Below, in pieces: positions 45,551-54,730 of a stretch of DNA of 64,000 bases. This stretch comes from Dipteris shenzhenensis (taxonomy: Eukaryota; Polypodiophyta; Polypodiopsida; Gleicheniales): NCBI GenBank assembly GCA_047967505.1, contig CM106539.1, one strand, 5' to 3'. The first letter of the stretch is position 1. The number at the start of each line of letters is the position of its first letter. The notes below the pieces were generated by a model. It worked only from the letters and a program-made list of their open reading frames with translations. It had not been told where the DNA came from and searched no databases. The translations under genes and the position numbers were made by a program.

Positions 45551-45775
45551 GTGCACGGTGCCCCTCAGTGACGAGCAAATGAAGAAGAGCTCACCTCCAA
45601 ACGGCAGGTGATCCACCAAGCAAAGGCTAGCAGGAGAAATGGGGAGTTATGAGAATGAGGGGAAGAGAGAAAGAGCAGGAGGATCATAGGTCGGCAAGGT
45701 CAGGCTGTACCGCAGCAGCAAATGCCTTGAAATGCATGCCAAGTGATCCGTACAGCATGGATTTAGTCTTGGGAA

Positions 45776-46240
45776 ATGTGGATAAATAGTCGGAACAAAA
45801 AAGAATGTGTACAGCAGAGGAACGGTCTACACAAGCAAGTATGGACCTTAAAAGTGTGCAACTTGCTCCGTACAGCCCGTACTAGCTACAAATGTGGTAT
45901 TGCTCACTTTGAACGTTGTTTCATCGGTGGTCTTGAAGGTAAGAAGAAGGGTGACCTCGATGAGCAGAAAAAGGCTCTTATTAGAGCGTATGGCATAGCT
46001 AAAGAGCATCGCTTTGTTGTTTTGTTTGACATGGGGAGCTTCGAAGATGCTATCTCACCACGGCTAGCCAAGAACATAGAGTACACTCTAGCATCTCATG
46101 AGCTTGCAGTGGATGGGGATCCAGTTGGTTTCCCCAGTACTCTTGCGGTCGATTGGCGGCATGATTCCTTAATGATAGTCAAAGGACTACCCGAGCTGGT
46201 CATTATCTACGGGGATAGGAGTATTTCAGGTATACCGTAA
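45776..46240 (+). CDS. Unrecognised 154-codon ORF
   Basis: An ATG-started frame with protein-like composition, including HFERCFIGGLEGKKKGDLDE, ALIRAYGIAKEHRFVVLFDM and GSFEDAISPRLAKNIEYTLA. Ends TAA at 46238-46240, immediately followed by TTTTGCAG, a splice-acceptor-like sequence. No known family, repeat partner or zinc motif recognised. It could be a retroelement gag-type piece, a gene fragment or an internal exon. Neighbours are a hAT-type relic and a copia LTR. Confidence 0.35.
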   Translation: MWINSRNKKECVQQRNGLHKQVWTLKVCNLLRTARTSYKCGIAHFERCFIGGLEGKKKGDLDEQKKALIRAYGIAKEHRFVVLFDMGSFEDAISPRLAKNIEYTLASHELAVDGDPVGFPSTLAVDWRHDSLMIVKGLPELVIIYGDRSISGIP

Positions 46241-46426
46241 ATTTTGCAGATACAAGCAGGTCGTGTTATCCGCAAAGGCGCAATGTGTGTGTTTGTCTTA
46301 TGTCCCTTGTCAACAGAATGCAGTTCAGTCGGCTCCTCCATTGGGGCAAGACATGGTCGATCTAATCCAAGAGTTTTAAGACATGATACTTCGGGAGAAT
46401 TTGTAGAATCCCGTAGGATAGAATAG

Positions 46427-46744
46427 ATGCATCTTGCAAGAGGTGTGAGAGCACAATGAAAGCATATGTTGTTCTCTATTATGATTGTGAGAGAGAGGTC
46501 TCTCTCTTATAGAAAGGGGGAGAAGGTAATACCTTCTCCACATATGTGGCAATCAGGCCCTACATCAGTGGGAATCAATCCCTACATCAGTGGGATTGCC
46601 TTTGTCTTACATCATCACTTAGGTCACACACTAGACACATCATAGCACTTGATGTGCCTTTACAACACACACAAACACACATGTGACTCCCCTAGATGCA
46701 CACATGCACCATAGAGCAAGCCCTTGATCATACTTATCCCAACA
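46427..46744 (-). repeat. Copia-type LTR end (3' LTR or remnant)
   Basis: Right boundary ATCCCAACA at 46744 is followed by TACCCCCCCTCAAGGGG, which on the minus strand is a polypurine tract directly before TGTTGGGATAAG, a typical copia 3' LTR start. The left boundary (TG at 46427) is tentative. No second copy or coding interior is in the window. Confidence 0.5.
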
Positions 46745-46979
46745 TACCCCCCCTCAAGGGGTTGCCTCTTGCAGTGTCAAGGATACATCTAGTCTCATAG
46801 TTTCTCATGGTGGTCAAGGATAAATCTATGGCTAGGATCTCATGCTAGCAAGGGTTCCCAAGGGTGTGAGGTTCACAGAAATGGGATAGACAAAACACGT
46901 ATCGCATGGTCTACATCATATGGTGATCAGAGGTGATTTACAAAAGACATAACATATGATATTCTTTTTGGAGTACTTC
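46745..46979. other. Interior remnant next to the copia LTR
   Basis: Starts with the polypurine tract. No coding sequence. Confidence 0.35.
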
Positions 46980-47311
46980 TCCTTTAGTGCTAGCCTTCAT
47001 CATGGCTGAGTCTGCCCTTCACCTCCGGAGTGCCGACAGAAACTCAGTACGAAGACTTTGTATAAATGGATGCTCAAGTATGTGTGGGTGTGTGGATTTG
47101 TATGTGTGAGAGCATATTTTTATACTATGGTCTACACCCACTGTTGGGCGTTGATGACGTCAGTGGGGATGTCATAGTAGCTAGTCCCTGCTATGCATGA
47201 TGGAGTTTATGGTTTTCAACCTTGTGAGTGACTATCATGAGATTGGAACTGCACTATGTTGTGTTTTTAGAGGATGAGTTTGGGAATGTTCCTGGATTCA
47301 TCTAGGTATAT
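46980..47311 (+). repeat. About 332-bp dispersed repeat, copy 1
   Basis: Starts CCTTTAGTGCTAGCCTT and ends CTGGATTCATCTAGG. Matches 63504-63836 in the same orientation with scattered differences (both contain TATAAATGGATGCTC and GTGTGGGTGTGTGGATTTG). No coding capacity, and no telling ends. Confidence 0.85.
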
Positions 47312-47760
47312 ACTACTCCAAGCAGAGAAAGTGGTCATTGGGACAGCCCACCTTGTGATGACTCGAATCTTTTTGAGGTCCAAGCACATGCCATCTCATT
47401 GATAATATAACCCAAATGCTATATTATCAAGCACATGTCATCTTTTTGAGGTCCAAGCACATGCCATCTCACAGATGCAAGTAACGTGGTCATTGGGATA
47501 ATATAAGCGAAAATTGAATCTTCTGGTATTTTTCTATCACCTTAGCGGACATGCAAATTCTTTGAATTTTCGTCCGAGTAGTGATCAATTGCCCAACTAC
47601 ATAGAATTATCTTATGTGGGTGCAGAAGTTCCAACAGCTAAAAATTACTTTAGAACAACAAAAACTCTAAATTTGTATGATTGGATATATTCTAGTCTTA
47701 CAAAGGTATATTTTGTCTATAATTGCTCGGAGTTATTTAAGCATTGAAGCACTGGAAGCC
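47312..47760. other. Short internal repeats, no gene
   Basis: The phrase TTTTTGAGGTCCAAGCACAT occurs twice (about 47370 and 47442), as does GTGGTCATTGGGA. Nothing coding. Confidence 0.5.
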
Positions 47761-47764
47761 ATTC

Positions 47765-48125
47765 TGGTCTGGATGAACTTTTACGGTTAAAATAGATCAT
47801 CAAGTCCTACAATGGCTTTAAACAATGCCAAGGTCACAATGGAGTGGTCGACAGTTCAGATGGAGGCAAATTCTTCCAACTGTTTGAGGGTATGATTTAG
47901 TACGTCCCTGGAAAGAACAACCCCATTGCCAATGCCCTCAGTGGGAAAATATCTATTTACACACTTTAGGGGCCTCTGTGCTTTGAGATGCAAAAACAAG
48001 ACCTTGATTATGTGGAGGCACAATATGTAGATTCAGCCGACTTCTGCACTCGGTACCACTTATTCACTACTCTTGCATTTGGCCATTTTTTAGTTCAAGG
48101 TGGGTGGCTCTTCTACAAGGATAGA
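47765..48125 (+). pseudogene. Gypsy RNase H-integrase remnant
   Basis: In broken frames it reads FTVKIDHQVLQWL, YVPGKNNPIANALS and GGWLFYKDRLC, the standard order from RNase H end to the start of the integrase. Plus strand, opposite to the element beginning at 48131, so it is a separate, older insertion. Confidence 0.65.
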
Positions 48126-48130
48126 CTATG

Positions 48131-48642
48131 TGACACGTCCCAGCACTCCTGAAACCCCTGATCTGCAAAACAACCACACACAACATCAGAACTGAGCAGG
48201 CTGCTCACCACCCAACCGTGACATCTACGGGATGTGATCCCGAATCAGAAGATGTCCCCTCCGAGCCACGAGCTGAGCTACTGGCACGAACTCCCAATCA
48301 GATCCTGACCAGCCTGGTGTCCCATACCACCAGGTGGCGCTGTGAAGCCCTGGATCTGCCACTGGGCCTTGGGCTACGCTAAGATGCAGGCGCGCGTCTG
48401 CGACACAATCCCTGATCAGACCTAGCACCTGGGAACGAGACTTGCTCCCAACTGCACACTGAGAACTGAACCCCCTGGGCCTCTCGGGCCCCGGCACCAA
48501 AAATAGCGAAGACCTATAAATAGTTCGCACCCTTGCCACTCAACCCGAGAATCAAGCCTGCCTAGCTCTAAGCCTCCCCAGGCTAACCTGAGCTAGTTCT
48601 ATGTACCTAGTACACATCAGATACCAATCCGTGCACATGACA
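48131..48642 (-). repeat. 3' LTR of element D
   Basis: TG/CA-bounded (TGACACGTCCC to GCACATGACA). On its inner side the minus strand has the polypurine tract AGAGGAGGGGGAGTA just before TGTCATGTGC. It contains a TATTTATAG-type TATA sequence on the minus strand near 48508-48517. Confidence 0.75.
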
Positions 48643-49640
48643 TACTCCCCCTCCTCTAAGAAAGAGTTTGCTAAGAAATCCGGAAATGTTCTTTGGAGGT
48701 TTTGTAATGTCTCCCATGTTGCATCCTCCTCAACACGATCCTTCCACTTAATCTTGTATTCCGTGATAGTACGATTTTGAATCTGTCTTTCACGAAATTC
48801 AAGAATAGATTCAGGTTCGTGAGGAATAAAAGTCAAATCTGTAACTTCTATAATCTCATGAGGAGAAACAAGTTGATCATCTGCACCACCCAATACTTCT
48901 TTCAGTCTACTGACATGAAAGACTGGATGTATTCTAACATCAGGAGGCAATTCTAGTCGATATGCAACTGGTCCAATTCTTTTAATGACCTTGAATGGGC
49001 CACAGTATCTGGGGGATAATTTCGGAACCAAACCAGTACTTAGGCTCTTGGATTCCTTAGGAATTCTCAAATATACCATCGTTCCTTCAGAGAATTCTCT
49101 GGGTGAACGATGTCTATTAGCATAAAATCTGTCCCGATCTTGGGCACTTCTAATAGACTCCTTGGCAAACTGCAACATTTCCTGCATGTCTTGCAAGAAG
49201 TTCTTAGCAGTATCATTTTGAATCCCTTTTAATCCTACCATAACTGGTGACTTTGGTTGGAACCCGTACATAAGCATAAAAGGAATATAACCTGTACTAG
49301 AATGCTTTGCACTGTTGTAAGCAAATTCAATCATGGGTAGATAATCTTCCCATGAAGACTGTCTCTTAGATACATATGCCCGAAGCATGTCTTCAACTAA
49401 TTGGTTGACCTTCTTTGTACTGCCATCAGATTGTGCATGATCCGAGGAACTCATACTTAGAGTAGTTTCCAACTTCTCAAATACAAGTGTCCAGAAGTTA
49501 CTTGTAAACTTTGAGTCCCTGTCACTGACTATGTCAGATGGCAAACCATACAGCTTGAACAAGTGGTCCACAAACTCGTGAGCCAACTGAACAGCTGAAA
49601 TAGTTGTTCTTGTAGGTAAGAATCTAGCCATTTTTGTCAA
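48552..49640 (-). CDS. Element D integrase (core second half) and chromodomain
   Basis: 362 codons. Begins at TKMARFLPTRTT within the integrase core. It carries the second catalytic Asp (SDRDSKF). The third acidic position in the usual DGQTERVNQ motif is Lys here (SDGSTKKVNQ, about 49400-49430). The C-terminal module (LSPRYCGPFKVIKRIGPVAY) and a chromodomain (ITEYKIKWKDRVEEDATWE, near residues 295-315) follow. The frame is offset from the upstream pol by a single-base break at about 49640-49655. The ORF extends into the 3' LTR region. Confidence 0.9.
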   Translation of the reverse strand: MTKMARFLPTRTTISAVQLAHEFVDHLFKLYGLPSDIVSDRDSKFTSNFWTLVFEKLETTLSMSSSDHAQSDGSTKKVNQLVEDMLRAYVSKRQSSWEDYLPMIEFAYNSAKHSSTGYIPFMLMYGFQPKSPVMVGLKGIQNDTAKNFLQDMQEMLQFAKESIRSAQDRDRFYANRHRSPREFSEGTMVYLRIPKESKSLSTGLVPKLSPRYCGPFKVIKRIGPVAYRLELPPDVRIHPVFHVSRLKEVLGGADDQLVSPHEIIEVTDLTFIPHEPESILEFRERQIQNRTITEYKIKWKDRVEEDATWETLQNLQRTFPDFLANSFLEEGEYVMCTDWYLMCTRYIELAQVSLGRLRARQA

Positions 49641-49648
49641 ACGGTCGA

Positions 49649-52291
49649 CTATGAGTCATGACCCTTGCGCGTGCGAGGTAAACCAGTAATAAAATCCATG
49701 GAAATACTTTCCCATTTATTACCTGGAATCTGTAAAGGCTGTAATAAGCCCGCGCTTCTAAGGCGTTCAGCCTTAGTAACCTGACAAACCCGGCAACCTA
49801 CTACATAGTTCTCTATAAATGCACGCATCTTAGGCCAATAAAAGGTATGCTTCACAAGAGACAGAGTCCTATGTATACCTGGATGTCCCGCACTAGGAGC
49901 ATCATGACACTCCCAGAGAATCTTGGATTTAAGGTCCAGAACATCAGGCACACAAATCTTTTCATTCCGGAACAGCAAGCCGTTCCTAATCATCCACTGA
50001 CCTCCCGCCGCCTGTATCCTAGGTGGCACAATCCCTGAGTCCTGGTCAACCATGGAGCTCCCATCCTGGACTCTCTGCCAAAAAGAACTGAAATGACTAT
50101 CAGTTGCGTATAGCCCTCTCAAGGATTGAAATAGGTCTGAGGATATTTCCGTAAATGACAAAGCATTTACAAACTTAACTCGACTTAAGGCATCCGCCAC
50201 ACTATTCAACGAACCCTTACGATAACGTATTTCGAAATCAAAATCCTGCATTAGCTCTGCCCATCTAGCTTTCCTTCCTCTCAATTCTGATCCATCACAC
50301 ACATACTTAATTGACTGGTGATCAGTCAATACAAGGAACTTTGAACCATACAAGTAGTGTCTCCAAACCTTGAGGGCATACACTACAGCATAAAGTTCCT
50401 TCTCAAGTGTGGGCCAACGATACTGGGTGTCGTCTAGCTTCTTACTCTCAAAAGCTACAGGTCTGCCCTCTTGGAATAGAGCTGCCCCAATCGCATAATC
50501 GCTCGCATCGGCCTCTAAAACATAAGGCCGGGTAGGATCGGGTAATGCAAGAACGGGTGCTTCCTTGATAGATAACTTCAAGGTTTCAAAAGCCTTGTTC
50601 ATTGCATCATTCCAAAAGATCGGCTGGGTAGACCTGCGTCCACGACCTTTCAATATGTTGGTCAAGGGTGCCGTGATATGTGAATAATCACGCACTGACT
50701 TCCGAAGAAATACCGTAAATCCTAGGAAAGAACGAAGTTGTTTCACAGTCTGAGGGATAGGCCATTCTAAAACCTTCTGGATACGATCCAGATCAATGCT
50801 AATACCTTTAGAAGAAATCTTGTGTCCTAAGTAAATGATCTCCTTCATAAAGAAGTCACATTTACTCATCTTGGCATAAAGCTTATGCTGTCTTAGAACA
50901 AGTAAGACAACCCGGAGGTGTGCTATATGATCCTCAAGCGTTTTACTATATACCAAGATGTCATCTAAGAACACTACAACAAATTTGCCCAGAAAATCCT
51001 TGAACAAATCGTTCATCATCTGCTGAAAAGTAGCAGGAGCATTCGTCAAACCAAAAGGTAATACGAGGAACTCGTAATGACCATACCTAGTCCGGAATGC
51101 GGTCCTATCTATGTGTTTAGCATAGATACGGATTTGGTGATAACCCGTACGCAAATCAATCTTAGTGAAATACTTCGCTCCGGCCAAACGGTCTATCAAA
51201 TCATCAGAACGAGGTAAAGGATAGTGGTTCTTAATTGTAACTTTATTTAGTCGTTTATAATCTATACACATTCTCCAGGAAGAATCTTTCTTCTTTCTTA
51301 AGAGGACAGGTGCACCCCAAGGTGATTTACTTGGGCGGATATAGCCCATATTCAGGTAATCCTGAAGCTGTAAAGCTAACTCATCCTCCTCTACCTGGCT
51401 CATCCTATAAGGTGGTACACTGATAGGTTGAGCCCCTGGGACTAAATCTATGTGATGATCTACTGCCCGTTCTGGAGGTAAACCTTCTGGCAGTTGAGCT
51501 AGGAATACGTCTTTAAAATTATCTAACAACATTCTCAATTCTCGGTGTTCAAACACACTTAATTCATTTTTGTTAATGACCGAAACAACAAATGAAGAAA
51601 GTGGAGTCAAAACACACTGATAGACATCATAATGAGAATTGTTCAATATATTCCGAAGCTGCATCGCAGATACAATAGGCCCTTGAGAAGGGGGGATTTG
51701 ATCACACTGAATACAAAATTGGGTGTCCTTGTCTACAAAAGAAAGCGTATGCTCCGTCCATCCGATCTGGATATTGTAGGTTTTAAACCACTCTATCCCG
51801 ATCAGCAAGTCTACATGCTCTAACTGCATAACATAACATGTGAGAGCTCCCGTGTAGGCTTGAATCCGGATGGGAAGCGCTTCAACCTTGCGATCCCAAA
51901 ACTGCTTCCCAGCTGGAAGCTGCACCTCGTAGGTGTGGTCGCTAGGTACTGTGGACAGTCCCATCTTCTGCACAAATTTGTAATTAACAAAATTGTGAGA
52001 GCTGCCCGGATCAAAGAGAATGTGAACCTGTTGGTCCCTAACTTCTCCATAAACTCGGAAAAGATCATGGGAACCAAACAACGAAGTATTAAAGGTACAA
52101 TTACAAGAAAGGGGGCAGGTAATGACATTTACTGAAATACCTGTCATCGTGACTTGGTTGGCTCCCTTGGCTGCGGTGCGTGGACCCGTTCCGCTTAGGA
52201 CACTCATTCTTTGTGTGGCCCCGCTCCTCGCAATAAAAACACCGACCTTCTTTCTTGAGCGTGAGAGTGCGAAGGAAACGGGCCTTACCAT
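49649..52291 (-). CDS. Element D pol: protease, reverse transcriptase, RNase H, integrase N-terminus
   Basis: 880 open codons; the first about 60 overlap gag in another frame. Protease active-site motif near residue 94 reads DPGSSHNF, where the family has D-S/T-G. RT: CIDYKRLNKVTIKNHYPLPR, TKIDLRTGYHQIRI, LPFGLTNAPATF and catalytic FLDD (about 50965). RNase H: LEADASDYAIGAAL and LTDHQSIKYV. Integrase: HPGIHRTLSLVKHTFYWPKM with C..C, then MDFITGLP with the first catalytic Asp. It stops at GHDS because of the frame break. Standard gypsy length and order. Confidence 0.93.
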   Translation of the reverse strand: MVRPVSFALSRSRKKVGVFIARSGATQRMSVLSGTGPRTAAKGANQVTMTGISVNVITCPLSCNCTFNTSLFGSHDLFRVYGEVRDQQVHILFDPGSSHNFVNYKFVQKMGLSTVPSDHTYEVQLPAGKQFWDRKVEALPIRIQAYTGALTCYVMQLEHVDLLIGIEWFKTYNIQIGWTEHTLSFVDKDTQFCIQCDQIPPSQGPIVSAMQLRNILNNSHYDVYQCVLTPLSSFVVSVINKNELSVFEHRELRMLLDNFKDVFLAQLPEGLPPERAVDHHIDLVPGAQPISVPPYRMSQVEEDELALQLQDYLNMGYIRPSKSPWGAPVLLRKKKDSSWRMCIDYKRLNKVTIKNHYPLPRSDDLIDRLAGAKYFTKIDLRTGYHQIRIYAKHIDRTAFRTRYGHYEFLVLPFGLTNAPATFQQMMNDLFKDFLGKFVVVFLDDILVYSKTLEDHIAHLRVVLLVLRQHKLYAKMSKCDFFMKEIIYLGHKISSKGISIDLDRIQKVLEWPIPQTVKQLRSFLGFTVFLRKSVRDYSHITAPLTNILKGRGRRSTQPIFWNDAMNKAFETLKLSIKEAPVLALPDPTRPYVLEADASDYAIGAALFQEGRPVAFESKKLDDTQYRWPTLEKELYAVVYALKVWRHYLYGSKFLVLTDHQSIKYVCDGSELRGRKARWAELMQDFDFEIRYRKGSLNSVADALSRVKFVNALSFTEISSDLFQSLRGLYATDSHFSSFWQRVQDGSSMVDQDSGIVPPRIQAAGGQWMIRNGLLFRNEKICVPDVLDLKSKILWECHDAPSAGHPGIHRTLSLVKHTFYWPKMRAFIENYVVGCRVCQVTKAERLRSAGLLQPLQIPGNKWESISMDFITGLPRTRKGHDS

Positions 52292-53186
52292 TCTTCGCAG
52301 GAGTTAAGCTTTTCCTGGAGGCGTTGTCCGTAGACTTCGTCTCCCCAATACCAGTTGCATGCTGAAAGAACTTGCGTTTGTTCTTTGCGCTCGTCTCGGT
52401 AATTGTGGTTGCCTTGGTACCGGCCATGGTATCATCATATATGTGCGTATATGTCATGGCCTCCTGCAATGTTGTGCACTTGTTATTCTTAATCTGTAAC
52501 TTATAGGAGTCTGGCAAACCATCCACGAAAAAACCTAACAAGGTTACAGGATCCATTTTAGTGGCCCTGGTTTGCAGATCCCTAAATCCTTGAAGATAAA
52601 CTTCAAAAGTTAAATTCAATTTTGACATATCGAGGGCCTTGAGTTTGCCGACGATATCGTAGTCATCTTCCTTCTTCAGGAACTCCTTCCTGAAGATGCC
52701 CTCAAAATCTGTCCAAGTATCAGGCTTAGGCTGGAGTTCTTTCCACCAAAGCAAGGCTTTACCTGACATAAACCCTGCTGCAAGCTGAATTTTTTTCTCA
52801 TCTGGATAGGGGTGGAATTGGAAGTGTACTTGCCACTTGTGCAACCAAGTGTCAACAACCTCCTTTGTTCTTGATTTTTGGTCACCTAGAAAGGGATCCG
52901 GAGTGATATTCGGGCCTAGCACTGAAGCCATGGCATCCACATGCGTGAGTGCCTGAACCGTGCTAGCCAGAAGAGTCAGAGTTGCTTGTATCCCCTGGAG
53001 TTGCTGTGTCAACCCCGATTGATTAGCATTGACCTGCTCGAATTTGCCATCAAGAGCAGTCGTAAACTCACTGAAGGCTTTTTTAGTTATCAGGTCGTCA
53101 TAGAGACCCTGATCATCCTCTCCCACTGGAGTGTAATCTAAGTCCTGCTCTCCCATAGTGAACTCGGGATTTGGAGCATCAGACAT
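52101..53186 (-). CDS. Element D gag
   Basis: 361 codons starting MSDAPNPEFTMGEQDLDYTP at 53186. A coiled-coil-like stretch (residues about 35-75), the retrotransposon gag core (about 115-225: SGKALLWWKELQPKPDTWTD, FEVYLQGFRDLQTRATKMDP) and one CCHC zinc knuckle (CFYCEERGHTKNEC, about 318-331). It ends at 52101 inside the start of the pol frame; pol lies one base further on (+1), so a frameshift event or an old indel separates them. Gag packages the element RNA. Confidence 0.92.
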   Translation of the reverse strand: MSDAPNPEFTMGEQDLDYTPVGEDDQGLYDDLITKKAFSEFTTALDGKFEQVNANQSGLTQQLQGIQATLTLLASTVQALTHVDAMASVLGPNITPDPFLGDQKSRTKEVVDTWLHKWQVHFQFHPYPDEKKIQLAAGFMSGKALLWWKELQPKPDTWTDFEGIFRKEFLKKEDDYDIVGKLKALDMSKLNLTFEVYLQGFRDLQTRATKMDPVTLLGFFVDGLPDSYKLQIKNNKCTTLQEAMTYTHIYDDTMAGTKATTITETSAKNKRKFFQHATGIGETKSTDNASRKSLTPAKNGKARFLRTLTLKKEGRCFYCEERGHTKNECPKRNGSTHRSQGSQPSHDDRYFSKCHYLPPFL

Positions 53187-53480
53187 GGCTGAAATCTGAT
53201 TTGATTACGTACGGAGAGAAATAACTGACTGAAACGAAGCACAGGGGAGGATGGAGCAGAAGAAAACCGTCCCGAATAAAGCTGACGGAAGGAGATGCTG
53301 AAATCTGGCAAATCGGAAGACCACTAGTCCCGGAGCCTCCCCGAACCCGCAAACCGGAAGCGTGTGTTGCAGTAGTAGCTGTACGGTCTGCTGATGTAGG
53401 CCGTACTGTTGCGGGCGTGGCTGGTACGGCTGCTGACGTGGCCTGTACGGCTGCTGACGCAGGCCGTACTGTGGCTGCAA
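53187..53480 (-). other. Leader of element D with GTACGGC repeats
   Basis: Between the gag ATG and the lost 5' LTR. Units like GTACGGCTGCTGACG and GGCCGTACTG repeat 3-4 times at 53385-53480. The repeats translate as RQQPYRPRQQPYQPR but are most likely untranslated. Confidence 0.5.
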
Positions 53481-54437
53481 GTACTGTCTATTTGCTTTGT
53501 AATTGGGAAAATAGAAATGAGTCATGAATTTTGAGTGGGCCAGATGACTGCATGGCCTCCATAATGTACTAAAATAATATGGAGAGCACATGCCAAGCAC
53601 ATGGAGGGCATGTGGAGGAGTGTGGAAGAGTGTAAAGTCAAGAGGAATCCTTTTAGAATTTCAAGGTGGTATATGGAGGATGTTGACATATGGAAAAGAG
53701 AGGGTTCCTATGGGCTCCAAGGGGAAAGACTCTTGACTTTCTCAATTTTTAAAGAGTCATGAGGATTTTGTGATGGGACACTTGTAAAAATGTGCCCAAA
53801 AGGACATTTGATGGTGACCCATGTCCTTATGTCACTAGGGGGTGAAGGAATCTATTGGCTGAAAATGTACTTCTAGCTTGTCAATGCATATTCCAAACAG
53901 GTTAAAGAGGGCAACCTTGTTTCACCCCCATATTATTGCTCTATAAAAGAGACCTCTCTCCTCCCTCTCCTTCTTTCTTAGTTATGCCATCACTTGTATC
54001 TAGCTTTGCCTATCTTTTCCCATCTCCCTAGAGCATTAGGCTCTCACTTTGTACCCCTCTTCTTGCTTTTGATGTTTTGAATAAAGTTCATGCTTCCTTT
54101 TCCTCATCCTTCTTCCATCTTCTCTCTCCTCGCTCTAAAGCTTAGTGTACCCACATGAGTGAGTCATTTCTAGATCTGTGTTAAGGGTATTCTCTACTCA
54201 CCTCAATTTGCCATGTATCTGGGAAGCTACTTCTCTGCTGAAGGAGATCGTTGCCCTTTCCATAACTGCAGTCGGGTATGGACAGTTTTGGCAGTCTTTC
54301 GTAAAACGGTCATAACTTTCTACTACGAGCTTCGTTTTGAACGAAACTTATATCAGAATCTTCGTTTTTTCAAGATCTATCTGTTGATGTATTCATATAT
54401 TGGTTCCATTTAGTAGAATAAAAGTTATTGTTGTCTG
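53481..54437 (+). other. LTR/leader-like sequence with TATA and AATAAA
   Basis: TATAAAAG at 53942-53949 and AATAAA at 54080-54085, spaced about 140 bp on the plus strand, resemble the promoter and polyadenylation signal of an LTR. No coding sequence. The segment 54270-54400 is homologous to 60850-60970 on the other side of the inserted copia element. Element boundaries not found. Confidence 0.4.
53942..53949 (+). promoter_or_regulatory. TATA box of an LTR-like region
   Basis: TATAAAAG followed 130 bp later by AATAAA, typical LTR signal spacing. Supported by sequence only. Confidence 0.4.
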
Positions 54438-54680
54438 TGATAGAGAGTGTGAGGGAGATAGAGTAGGGAGTAGAGAGACTCCCTGCACACACACAATAGT
54501 GGGGATAATCACAATGAGTAAGTGGTACCTCCCCAAGTACACACATATATATTATGGATAAGGTAGTAACCCTTAAGTACATCAAAGTACAAATGTGTAC
54601 TTAGTGTACTTAAGTGTCCTACACTAAAGTACAACATAAAGTACTATTTACATAGGGTGGCCAGTGCCTTTACCCCAACA
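54438..54680 (-). repeat. 3' LTR of element E
   Basis: 243 bp, TGATAGAG to CCCCAACA. One difference from the 5' LTR (GAGGGAGATAG against GAGGGGGATAG). It contains many GTACTT/AAGTAC words. Confidence 0.96.
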
Positions 54681-54696
54681 ACCTCCCACTTAAAGG
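54681..54696 (-). promoter_or_regulatory. Polypurine tract of element E
   Basis: Plus strand ACCTCCCACTTAAAGG, so the minus strand reads CCTTTAAGTGGGAGGT directly before the 3' LTR TG: the second-strand primer position. Confidence 0.75.
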
Positions 54697-54730
54697 CAGT
54701 GTGCCCTCAAGGAGAGAAAGAATATTGGCC

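Larger units (their letters stand above)
48131..53480 (-). mobile_element. Ty3/gypsy chromovirus (element D), 5' LTR missing
   Basis: Minus strand. 3' LTR at 48131-48642, integrase with chromodomain, RT, protease and gag (start 53186), then about 290 bp of leader rich in GTACGGC repeats. No second LTR and no primer-binding site were found to the right, so the 5' end has been lost or replaced. Coding sequence is largely open, with one frame break in the integrase and a frame change between gag and pol. Confidence 0.88.

Noticed and set aside
48225-48539. 104-codon minus-strand frame within the gypsy LTR
   Set aside because: It lies wholly inside the LTR, has no domain and no start context; chance opening in a GC-rich stretch.
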